From contig WJXW01000010.1 of NCBI GenBank assembly GCA_015832175.1, positions 744,001 through 808,000 on the forward strand: DNA of 64,000 bases, read 5' to 3'. Of this stretch, positions 10,485 to 20,569 are shown in pieces; the first letter of the stretch is position 1; every line of letters starts with the position of its first letter. The stretch comes from Paraphaeosphaeria minitans (Eukaryota > Ascomycota > Dothideomycetes > Pleosporales > Didymosphaeriaceae). The translations under genes were made by a program, and so were the position numbers. The notes beneath the pieces are model-generated. The model was not told the origin of the DNA, made no database searches, and saw only the letters and a list, made by a program, of their open reading frames with translations.

Positions 10485-10707
10485 AGGTACCATCTGTCCC
10501 ACCCAGCATCCACCAGCCACTAAAATGTCGTAACAGTGGGCCAGTACCGAGCGCGGCGTAGTTGGGTTCGCTGGCCACGTGATCCGCTTCGCTGCCCTCA
10601 ATGTTGGCCTCGTTGATGAGCTTGTTGACGTTGTCAGTCGTCTAAGCGGTCACGGTGGCTGCGAGACAGGCCGTGAGGCCGACGGCAATCTTGCTGAAGA
10701 TAACCAT
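10485..10707 (-). pseudogene. remnant of a small secreted protein
   Basis: On the minus strand, the Met at 10707 begins a textbook signal peptide (MVIFSKIAVGLTACLAATVT). The frame then hits TAG at 10644-10642. The same frame stays open beyond the stop with a protein-like sequence (TTDNVNKLINEANIEGSEAD and on) to about 10485. The stop would arise from a glutamine codon (CAG to TAG) by one transition just after the predicted cleavage site. I do not recognise the family. The whole could be a chance ORF, but a signal peptide followed by open coding-like sequence in the same frame suggests a broken gene. Confidence 0.4.
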
Positions 10708-11815
10708 CTTGAGGTACCTTGAGGTCCTGGTGCCTGTGCTAGTAGGCGCTGAGTTGCTGTCCGAGGCTGAGTGGGCCCAGTAGAAGTGGTGGTGGTGGTA
10801 GTATCTGTTGTTATCGAGCGGTTGCTGTCCTCGAGTTGGATGCATCAAGAAGGTAAATGCCTCGACTTATAGAGACATTAGTGAAATTGCATTCTTAGCC
10901 AATCTAGGCAGAAATGGCTTTTCTTTTTCAACGAGATCCTCGCCCGTGGGTGTTCAAGTTCACTCCGACGAGGCTTTAGCGTTCTCAAAGTTTCTTTCTA
11001 TAATCTGAGATGTCTGGCTTGGTTTTATACTATGCTTACGCATGCTAAGCTGGTATTTTCTTGGAGGTGGTTGATGATCATAATCTTAAGAGATGCACCG
11101 TCTCTATTGTAGGCTTCGTATCGCTGGCAAGTGTTCCAAGACGATACGTGAGACTGCTAAGAGATCCCAACGTCTCCAGAAGTAGCTTCCCGGTGTCTCG
11201 GGGACACCGACTGAGGAAGTATTGCGTAGAATGTCCTGATATCACTCGTGCACCCGATGATGAGCGATGCAACAACCAGTATAAGGTTTAATTCCTGTCT
11301 TAAGACCGATTTTCTTGGATCTTGTTTTTGCATTATTGAACGCAATCTGTTTAATGCAGTAGGTAGAGGACAAAAGCTTTCGCTTCAACATAGTACATTT
11401 AATCTTCTCCACAACCAGCATGCCCAGGTTACTACAACTGTTGTGCGACCCTAGAAGCTCAAATGCACACTCATCGTTCATTAAAAGATTTCTAGATCGC
11501 AACCTTAAGCATCAACAAAAAAGACTCTAGCATAATGTTGTACAACACACTTAGATATTCGTGCAGTGTAGTTGCAAGCCAGGCTCGCCTGGCCCACAGC
11601 CCTACCCCTGCAATATGCTAAACCTGATCCATCCTAGTCTTCCCCGCAGAAATCGCAATCGCGAACTTTTTGTTTGGCGCCGAGCATTCGCAACACACGC
11701 ACCGAACAACCCTCCAGACCGCGCAAACCGCCCTCCGCTCTACTACCTCCAGACGCCCTCGTATACAAGCGCACATAGACCCTACATCGTCAAACTACCC
11801 CCACCAACCCCAAAA
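10708..11815. other. gene-poor spacer
   Basis: No supportable gene was found. A short GTG/GGT run occurs near 10785-10800. ORFs at 11060-11500 are short, overlap on both strands and lack motifs. Confidence 0.5.
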
Positions 11816-12140
11816 ATGGCCCAAGGTGCCGTCAAACCCCGCAAACCCAGCAACGCGCCCAAAAAGTCCGTTCTCCCCTCTCTCCCTCCCCGCAGCCATA
11901 CTAATCTTCCCACACAGACCCACCGGCCCCCAGCGCGGAAACCGCGTCATCAAGCCGAAGAAAGCATCCCTCGCATCCCAACAAAAAATCAAGCACAAAG
12001 CGTCCAGCCAGCTGACGGGCAAGACGGAGAAGCTGCTGGCAGAGAAGGCGGGGCATCTGGAGCTGTTGAAGGGCGGGAAGAGGGAGGGCAGGGTCGGCGG
12101 GACGAAAGTTAATAAGGAGGGGGCGGCGGCGAAGAAGTGA
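11816..12140 (+). CDS. UPF0390 (DUF2462) family small basic protein
   Basis: This is a 90-residue lysine-rich protein of the UPF0390 family, conserved in eukaryotes and thought to be nuclear or nucleolar; its molecular role is unclear. Exons are 11816-11865 and 11918-12140. The first gives [17 protein letters not shown]. The intron has a weak donor (GTCCGT) but a strong branch site (TACTAATC) and a CACAG acceptor. The second exon carries the family core: [20 protein letters not shown], then [20 protein letters not shown]. The frame is open upstream of 11816, but that stretch is proline/threonine-rich and unlike the family, so I take 11816 as the start. An alternative acceptor (CCCGCAG) lies inside the intron. 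Confidence 0.8.
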
Positions 12141-12600
12141 GCATGTATGGGTGTTCTGACTAAATCATGGTCTTGAGAAAGTGACGAGCGACGTCCGGTG
12201 TTGAGAGGGGGCGTTGAAACGCGCGGTTGAGGGGTCGGGGTCAGGACAAGGCGTGTGGTGAGAGGTACTGCAGAGATACCCCAGAATTTGGGGGGCGCCT
12301 GCGCGGTCTGGAGCCTGCGATTTCGGCTGACCGGAAGTATGAGTGCTGCACTGTCCCTCCTGGTCGTGTAATGTACTCAGACCGAAGTCCAGGCACTACA
12401 GTACAGAGGCGCGGCTCGCGCTGAGGAAACAGCAGGGACATTGATTGGAGGGGAGAACAATGGCACGACCAGCGCATGCCGGTAGACATTGCATTGCCAG
12501 AAGCGCTACAGAACGTAATGAGAAACGCCAATCCAATCGCAGTAGATCCGAAACGCCCGAGGAGGTATTGATGCTAACGAAGGACCAAGTCGAATGCTTC
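12141..12600. other. 3' spacer between convergent genes
   Basis: This spacer lies between the UPF0390 gene and the convergent MTC1 gene. No gene, repeat or clear signal was seen. Confidence 0.5.
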
Positions 12601-14189
12601 TCAGATAATACCAGCCCTGGCAGCCTCACCGCCCCCGGCTTCCACGATGGCTTCGCGCGCTTTGCCGCGGCCAATGCCGCCCTCGCCCACGCCCATCCTA
12701 CGCGCGACGTACCGCTGGGCAACGACACCAACGCTGAGACTAATCACCTCGGACATCCATTCCGCAGCCCACTCACGGGGGTCGACACCTCCGTCTTGGA
12801 TGATTTGTTGGATTTCTGGGGGCAACTGCGCCTCCTCTCCAGCTTCTTCGGTTGGCGCGGGCGCATCGAGCCACTCGACCCACTTCACGGGGAACGATTG
12901 ACTCAGCGCTCTGTAGCTGATGCCGTGGATAGGGTCGTGCAGGTAGATGGCGAATGCAGCAAGCTCCTCATTCTCCTTCTGCTCCTGTACATTGGCCTCC
13001 TTCTCATCCGCCGACGGCGAAGTCTGGAAGAGGTCTTCGGGCGTGGTGTAGCTGATTGCCTGCAAGGCCAAGAATATGTCGCTACTCCGTACGGGATTCG
13101 ACTCGCTCAGGACCTCGGTCGCCTGCTTCGCTGCCTCTTCTAAGCCTCCTCGTGCGTTGAAGAAGTCGTTGGCGTAGCTCTCAGCGCTCACCCTGACAAG
13201 CTTGGTGCCCTCGGGCAGTCCCTTGACAGCACTCAGATCCCGCTTGTCCGTACCTCGCCACCATGGGCCGTCGTTCCAGCCGGCGCTGCTCCCGCGGTGA
13301 CCGTCTATCGAACTGCGCTGTGTCGACTCTGAGCCCCGCTGAATAACCATTAGGTCGCCGCCCTCGACTTGCGACATGACTGAGGAGAAAGTCTGGTAGA
13401 TTATGGGGTCGAGCGAAGGGTAGCCGATGAGGTCGTGGGTGATGTGGATTTGTAGGCGCTCGTGTTGTGCGATGGGTGGGGCGAGGGTATGGACGAGGTC
13501 TGTGAATGTTGGAATGGCGCGTTTCTGCAGTTCTTCTCCTGCACAGTGTCAGATAGGTGTAGATTGTAGGTACTTGCGAGAAGCATACCGAGTCCACGCA
13601 GTGCACCAAGGTTGACATTTCCTCGCACTCCCCGCATCTGCTCCGCCCACCGTTGTGCCTCTTCGTTCTTTTGCAACTCCTGGTATGCAGCTTCAGCGCG
13701 CTTCCTCGCCGCATCGGCGGTCGCAGTTGCTGTCGACAGCAGGCCCCCAACACTGAAGCCTCCCCAGCCCCATCCACCCGAGGGCTGCTGCGGCTCTGGT
13801 GTCGGCTTTGCAGGTTCCTCTTCGGTGGGCGCGAAGCTCTGGTGGAAAGAACGGGCGCTCTCTCCCGACTGCCTTGGCGGCTGCGGCTTCTCCTCGCTGG
13901 TGCGTGCGGAGCCGCTCGACGACGGCGTTGCAACACCGGCCTTCTTGCTGGAGGCGGTCGACGACGACAGCTTGGGTGTGTTGGAGCGACTGGCGGGGCG
14001 CGGTGCTTCGGGTGCCTGGAACTTCTCAAGGGCCTCCAGCTCCTCGAGCTCCCGGAGAGCGTCCATGTCGTGCTGGGCCGTCTTGCGGGGAGCTTTGGCG
14101 GGCTTGGAGCTCTTGGGCGGGGGTGCAGCGGGTGAATCGGCCTCCATTTCCAGCTCGGCCAGCTGCTCCTCGACTGTCTTGGGGGGCAT
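12601..14189 (-). CDS. MTC1: maintenance of telomere capping protein 1 homologue
   Basis: The sequence resembles the fungal MTC1 family, named from a yeast mutant that worsens cdc13-1 telomere-capping defects; later work places the yeast protein with COPI vesicles. Minus-strand exons are 14189-13589 and 13538-12601 (512 residues), joined by a 50-nt GT-AG intron. The N-terminus (MPPKTVEEQLAELEMEADSP) is followed by about 130 Ser/Pro/Ala-rich residues. Then come GGWGWGGFSVGGLLSTATAT, the block rebuilt over the intron (IPTFTDLVHTLAPPI, HITHDLIGYPSLDPI), and MSQVEGGDLMVIQRG. The C-terminus contains FAIYLHDPIHGISYRALSQS and VKWVEWLD. Its upstream region carries a 36-bp tandem repeat. The identification rests on remembered family layout and the conserved central blocks. 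Confidence 0.75.
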
Positions 14190-14822
14190 GGTGGAGGCGG
14201 CAAGGTGGTGTGGAGTGGGTTGTGCGGTATGCTATGCGGTGTGTTGTGCTGTGTATCGTACGGTGTATCGTACGGTGAGTTGTGCTGTGTATCGTACGGT
14301 GTATCGTACGGGGTGTTGTGCGGTGTATCGTACGGTGTATCGTACGGTGTGTTGCGCAGGGGCTGTGTACGGTGAATGTCAAGATAGACAATAGGGAAGC
14401 TGCATACAGTGCGGAGCTATTGTGGAGTGCATCTGCCATTATCGATGCTAGGTACAGGTGTGGTGCCAGAGCAGGCGGCCAATCAGAACGCAGCGCCAAG
14501 ATCGGGTTTTGCACGAGCAGCCACGAGCGCCTCAAGACAGAGATCACGCCTGCCAGCCTCAATCATCTCCATTCGATGTGACAAGTCTCTGGAAACACCG
14601 AGACTTGCGCCGCTTTCAAGACTACGCAGCTTTCATATCTTGTAGCATTGCGCCTACTTCGTTGTCTTGATTTTCGCGCATGCGACCTGTCACCCTGACC
14701 GCCGTCGCGCTAGGTACGCCTCCCCCGGACGTTACCTACCTACCATTCCATGAATTGAATTGAATCCACTCCACCCTTCCTGGAGACGTCAACAATCCCG
14801 TTGAGCTAGCTACCACATAGCC
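14190..14822. promoter_or_regulatory. divergent upstream region of MTC1 and the RGG protein
   Basis: This region separates two divergent starts. The half next to MTC1 is dominated by the 14245-14352 tandem repeat and related TGTGCGGT/TGTATCG pieces from about 14215. The half next to the RGG gene shows no named motif. Confidence 0.5.
14245..14352. repeat. three tandem 36-bp units, each with two TGTATCGTACGG copies
   Basis: Units lie at 14245-14280, 14281-14316 and 14317-14352 and differ by only a few bases. Each contains TGTATCGTACGG twice in tandem; TCGTACGG includes the palindrome CGTACG. Because 36 is a multiple of three, the repeat makes long spurious ORFs (CIVR or VYRT repeats) on both strands. 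It lies 56-163 bases upstream of the MTC1 start. Confidence 0.92.
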
Positions 14823-17800
14823 ATGCCTGGTCCCAGGAATCTTCCCGGGCGCTCGTCGCAGCGCAAAACTTCCAATAAGCAGGATGATGAGCCGCCTCCG
14901 CGAACCCGTTCTGGTCGCGGTCCAAAGTCAGCTGCAAACCCAGACGGCAAGCCAGACGGCAAGCCAGACAGCAAACCAGACGTTGTGTCACCCAAGGCCA
15001 ATTCGCAACAGTCCAGCACTACTCCCCAGACTAGGAAAACCACTCGTCAAGCCTCTTCCGTCGCCAATTATGCTGACCTCGAAGCTGGTAACGTGGTCTA
15101 CGCCATATATGAGGCGCCAATTTGGACTGTCGTGGGCCTTCCACGGGATTTCTTGGACGGCCTCAACGAGCAGACAGATTCCCGAAAGGGCAGGTTCAGT
15201 GAGCGTTCCGAGCTGCCTGCACTCAACACTATCTTCACCCATTCAGACACGATGAGTGATGATGAGAGCGATGAGATTCCTTCGCCCCAGCCTGCCGCTT
15301 CCCGGGGCAGGGGCCGCGGACGTGGTGGGCGCGGAAGCAGGGGCGGACGCGGCAGAGGTGGAAGAGGCAGAGGAAGCCGTGGAGGCAGAGGCGGAACGGC
15401 AACTGCTGCACCGCGAACGACGTCTCCTCTGCGCACTCGACCATCTCGCAATGCTGCACCCGCCTTTCCATTAGTGGAAGAAGACGATGAGGAGCCGTCC
15501 AATCAGGAGTCGGCTGTGGAAGATGCTAAGCGACCGCCCGAGCTCGAAGAGGAAACCATGAACGAATTCACTGATGATGATGCCGAGACCATAAACGAGT
15601 TGACCGGCGATGAACTAGTTGGGAAAAAGGAGCCAGTGGAAGGCATCGGCTATAGGGAAATGGACGACTTCGTGGAATCGCAGACACCACCCGGCTCACC
15701 ATCGCCAGCACTCTTGCTAGCCTACAGAAATCCAAACGCCAACATCCCCGTTCCAGTCGCAGTACCCAGATTATCACTGCCAGCGAAGTCGGCCTCACGT
15801 ACCCGAACACCAAAGGAAGGTACCTCGACGCCCATACCTCCGCCGAAATTGCCTCGTCTTGCTCCGGAAGATGATGCGCTCACCGAGTCTGACCTTCCAG
15901 GGCCGTGGATTGAAGGGTTATCTAAACCCATTCAGGCCGAATGCGAAGACAGAGCAGACTATCTTCTACAGCAACGATACGAGCCTATGGTTGACGTCCA
16001 GGATGTGATTGCTTCCTTGACAAAATTCCCTCTTGCTCAACGCAGCACCGAGAGCTTGTACGCGTTGGCCGAAAACACGCAAAGGATCTTGAAAGCGTGG
16101 CAAGACGAGTACCTGGAATTGGACGCTCGGGTAAGTCATTCCAGCCTGGAATTATTTGTAGTGCTGATTACCGTAGACTGCTCCTCATGCACACCCGCCC
16201 AAGAAGCCTTGCAATGGTGGTCGGATTCCTATCAACCCGCTCGTTTATGAAGATGTTAAAGAGGCGGACATCTATGGCTATACTTACAACCCAAAGATAA
16301 CAGATCCTGGTTTTCAGGATCCTTTCACGCAACGGCCCGGGCATGAACAATCGGGCGGTCGAGAATTGCGACAGCGCCGCGCTAATGCTATGCTGGACTC
16401 TGCTGCTCCTAGTGAGGATGAAGAGGAGGACGAGGAAGGTCGGCCTGCCAAGCGACAGCGCCGGGCAACACGCCGATTCGAAGGAAGCGATGCAGGCACA
16501 GGCACCGGCACAGGTACCGGCACCACCACACCAAAGAAACACAACGGGTGGGGAGGCGCGCGTAAGAAGGGTGTCAGCAAGTATGCTAAGCCGAACGAGC
16601 CGGCCACATCTGCTACTCCCGAACCCGATGGGCGCGTCAAGCGTGGAAAGGGCCTACTTCACCCACGGGTTCAGGAAATGCGAGAAGAGTCTGCAGTGGT
16701 CAGCTCTGGGGATGATGGCGGGTCAAACGCTGACTCGGTGGACGACGAAGAGCGTATTCCCCGGCCATCTACGAGAGGAGGTAGAGGCCGAGGAGGAGGG
16801 AGAGGTGGCAGAGGCCGAGGCGGATATGGTCCAAAGGGGCCGAGAAAGAGAGCGTTTGAGGAGGACGAGCCAGTTCCATCGGCACATGCTCCAAACGGAC
16901 CTCCACCCGCGCTGCAGTCGCTGAGCGAAGGACAGAACCAATTCACACTCAGTACACCCGTTGGCGCCCCAGTTCCACCTCACGTTGTCGGCCCAAACTC
17001 TACAGAGACCGTATTCCAAGCTACGCCCCAGCCTTACGCCTACCAGGACCTAGGCGCAGGGCCACATCCGAGCGCGCATACTCCCGATACTTACATGAAT
17101 ACAACCCCACTAAGCCAGTATAGCAATCATTATGATGACTCGGCGAACAACTCTGCCTCTGGTTCACGGAAGAAGCCACGCGTCAAGAGCGAGAAGCGCA
17201 GTCAATCCATGACCATATGGTGGGCCGAACGCAAAGCACGCCAAAAAGAAGCCGACGAGAAGAGCGGCACACCACCCAAACCACTATCGCGGTCCAACTC
17301 TAGCACTGGCCGGCGAGGCGGCAGAACATCAGGAGCTGGCTCACCAGCGGCGAAATCACACCCCGAGCCTCAATACCGTCAACCGATACCTTTCTATGCA
17401 GACCCGCATGCACAGCCTCCACCACCGCCCCCTCCTCAAGAGGTTCAGGCTTTCCATTCGCACCCGCCGCCACCAGCACCCTTTTCCGCACCATCACCTT
17501 CAAATACGCATGCGCCGGCTGTCGCGTACCCACCTCCGCCATCCCTTCTTATGCAACCGTCTTCGCTCGCAGCGCTTCCTTCCTCCGTACCACCACCGCC
17601 TCCGGGCCCAGGTCGCACACTCGCACCTGCACCTCTTCCGCCGCAGGTCCCAATGTCCGCATACCCGAGCCCATACGGCCCGAGAACAGCACCACGACCA
17701 AAAAGCAACGGGCCTCCACCGCTGGCACCCGCGCCAAGCCACGTCAGCCCCTACCCACCGATGGGAATGGGAATGGGAATGGGAATAGGGTCTATCCAAC

Positions 17801-17871
17801 CAGTCCGAGACATGCCTTTCAAAGTCCTTGTGCCCGGCATTCCGCCCGACAGCCGGAGGGAGAGTCGTTAG
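14823..17871 (+). CDS. 1000-residue RGG/acidic/proline-rich protein of unknown function
   Basis: Exons are 14823-16130 and 16177-17871, joined by a 46-nt intron (GTAAGT to TAG); together they give exactly 1000 residues. Visible parts in order: a basic N-terminus with KPDGKPDSKPD repeats; a folded-looking stretch around residues 85-120 (NYADLEAGNVVYAIYEAPIW); an RGG/RGR tract at about 160-195; acidic linkers; a probable structured segment around 380-500 (WIEGLSKPIQAECEDRADYL, then YEDVKEADIYGYTYNPKI); a second RGG tract near 640; and a long Pro-rich tail ending in GM repeats. RGG tracts suggest binding to RNA or nucleic acid, and acidic plus basic patches suggest a nuclear protein. I recognise no named family, so the function remains open. 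Confidence 0.8.
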
Positions 17872-18404
17872 GAGCGACCACGGAGAGTAAGAGTGGGTAA
17901 ATGGAGATCACAGATCTAGAGGGATGGAGAGATATGAGCCGTCTTAGTCGTTGGATCGGGATTGCAGGTGCTTTTGTTTTGTATTGGGTTGGCGCTGATT
18001 CTGTACATCAGTGTCGTGCACATGAGTGGATGTGTATTTGCAGACTTTGGTCTTTGTAGAAGCGTTGTATGAGTTTTATGTGTACGGTTTATAGCTTATC
18101 TTAGTCGACGACTTGCTGAGAGCGGTGGGTTAGTCATGGTAATTTTATGATAAAAGCGACAAGTGCGTTGTCTTTTCTTTTCCTTGGCTAAATAGCCTCT
18201 TACGATGTTTGACTGCGATCAACAAAGCCATGGGTCTTGCATATAGAGAGTGTCGAGGGGACTCGTCGTGTTGCTAGCTGAGCAATGTTTTCTGGATGAT
18301 AGCACCCCTAAGAGACGAGCACATCACGCTCCTGGTCCAAATAGCAAAGCGTCATTCAAGATATCTCCGTGACCCATCAACGTCTCCCCACCCCACTTCA
18401 CCAC
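17872..18404. other. 3' spacer between convergent genes
   Basis: This separates the stop codons of the RGG protein and the LPMO. No gene or repeat was seen. Confidence 0.6.
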
Positions 18405-19365
18405 TCAAACCTCCCTCCTCCACGCCGCCTCCGCCGCCTCCGCTGCACCCTCCTTCCCCTCTTCCTCTCCAGTCCAAACAGCCGGCCCAGGCGGCACATA
18501 CCACTCCAACCCCGCATTGAAGTCGACCCCGGGCGTCGTCAGACCAATCCCCTCGTCAAACGAGGTGTAGTCATCCGGAATCCTGATCGTAGGCCCCGGA
18601 GTGCCCGTCCCATCACCAACAATGCGGACATGGGCGCAGTTCACGTACCACTGGCTGTGACCCGGCCAATCTTTGATGGGGAATGGGAGTTCCAAGCGCA
18701 GGAGATAAGCACCGGGAGGGGTGGCGAGGGGAATGGTGAAGTTGATCTGCGTCGCGCGCTCGGTGGTCCACGTGGTGTTGCTCGACGGCCCGAGGTAGTA
18801 GATCTTGAACCAGTCGCCGTCGCCCGCATCGCTGGCTGGGTCTGCCGATGCGCTCATGTAGACTTGCGCGGGGCCGGGGTGGAATATTCCGTTGTTGTAT
18901 TGGGGGTCGACGAACTCCTTCGTGGCGGCGGACGGGTTAGCACTTGGGTTCTCCCGGGAGCACGATTGGGGGTGTGAAACGTACTTTGATGCGAAAGCCC
19001 ACCGCGCTGCCTGCGACGATAGTCGCGGTCTCTGTTTTGGCGGCGCCATAGGCGAAGGCGTCGCGGCCACAGCGTACGTCGGTCATGTATTCGTCTTCGA
19101 ATTCGCCGTAGACGGGGTATTCTTTGCCGGTGTAACCGTCCGGGTCGCTGTAGTCGCCTTCATTGGGGCGGACGTCTCTGTGTTGGCCAAATGTCAGATT
19201 GTGATCGTGGACATGGTCTGGGAGGCTGCTGTACCTAACGTATTTGAATTCGGGCGTTGTTATGCCGTTGACGATGAGGTGCGGGAAGTAGTAGTGTGCT
19301 GCAGCGGAGTGCAAGAGCGTGAAGAGCGCTATGGAGGTGAATGTTGTTTTCGCCATTATCGACAA
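18405..19365 (-). CDS. AA9 lytic polysaccharide monooxygenase
   Basis: This is a secreted copper enzyme that cleaves cellulose or related glucans oxidatively. Minus-strand exons are 19365-19235, 19177-18985 and 18917-18405 (278 residues). The signal peptide (about MSIMAKTTFTSIALFTLLHS then AAA) ends just before HYYFPHLIVNG, leaving His as residue 1, the first copper ligand. The second copper His lies in NGIFHPGPAQVYMS, and the Gln and axial Tyr in GHSQWYVNCAHVRIVG. The typical GDGTGTPGPTIRIPDDY segment follows. There is no C-terminal CBM1; instead the protein ends in a short Glu/Ala-rich tail. The first intron (57 nt) is a multiple of three without a stop, so a retained form would also be translatable. 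This fits plant-biomass degradation together with the GH43 enzyme. Confidence 0.92.
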
Positions 19366-20569
19366 CTCGCGATGGTTCGGGAGGCTGTCCTGGAAGATGA
19401 TCTCGTTGTGAGCGAAAGTGCTTCTTTATAAATTGCACTGCAGTCAAGCTCCTTGTAGAGCGTGACCACGGACGAAGTCTGTAGGATGCAGTTCAACGGA
19501 CAGAGATTCGTGCGCTTTGGAGGCTGTGCAGGCTTGAAGATCCCTAGCCGTGTTGTGTATGGACGGCTAGGGAGACACATATCTAGACATGCCAGTACCT
19601 AAATGCACGGATCACGCGGACTTTTCTGCGGTGTTTGATGTAAACGTCTCTGTGTCTACACAACACCACATTATAAACGCTGTGTATAAGGATAACTTCA
19701 ATTGGAATGCATAGGATCCGTCACTATGTGAAAGAATAGTTCATTCCTTGGACATGTCTGCATCTCGAGGGCACTTTCCTATGCTAAACTCAACGCTTCC
19801 GTTCCAGAGAGTTGAGAGCATTAGAAGGACGCTTTGATCTGTATGAGTTTCTCTAAAATATGGACTAGCAAAAATGGCATCTCCATTACCGAAATTTTCC
19901 TCTACTTGTTTTGGTTGACCCAGGTTCATTCTGTTTTCTTTTCTTTTTTTACTCACACCGCATCCCCTATATTCTACCAACCAACTACGCAGACATACCA
20001 TCCAGGCTCAACTTCCCACCGCCAAACCGGCACATCGGCATTAGCCCTGCAAGTGTAAGGCATCCTTTCACGACTTTCCTTTTCCAACAAGGCATTCTCT
20101 TGGCCAACTGCTCTCGCCGATGGTTTTACCGCATAGCGACAAAGCAGACTCTCTGCGGACATGTATTCCATGGACGCGTAGACGTCTGCGCCTCCTTCCG
20201 GGCCTGTGGTACTCTGGCAATGGGGCAATAGTTTCGAGCACCGAGTATCCAAGTGACCATTAGGGTCGATTCGGTTAATGTCTGTACATCCTACGGCCGT
20301 AGGCGAGCACCTCTTCCGCTTGGATGCGAAATACGATGACATGAGAGTAGAAAATCATGTTGCGACGCCCTCAAGAAAAGAGTTACGAAGGAGAAGCTCA
20401 TATCCATTTTCGAATCAAATTAATACATGCAGTTGTACACCTTTTTACTTCACCATCCCACACCCGCCCAAATGCAACTGATATACCAAAAGGCCCTAAG
20501 CCGACTAAGTCTCAACGCCAGTATCCCCCAACGCCGAACTGAAATACACTCTCAATTCCATGTACCCAA
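19366..20569. other. intergenic, no gene seen
   Basis: This is the upstream region of the LPMO and 3' flank of PRP8. Short ORFs (up to 122 codons) on both strands have no recognisable domain. No repeat was noticed. Confidence 0.5.

Noticed and set aside
11670..11815. Upstream in-frame extension of the UPF0390 ORF
   Set aside because: It is Pro/Thr/His-rich, unlike the family, and the true first exon at 11816 begins in a different frame and is joined by a spliced intron.
14220..14400. Long ORFs with repeated CIVR/VYRT peptides on both strands
   Set aside because: They are produced by the 36-bp tandem repeat, whose length is a multiple of three. There is no other coding evidence.
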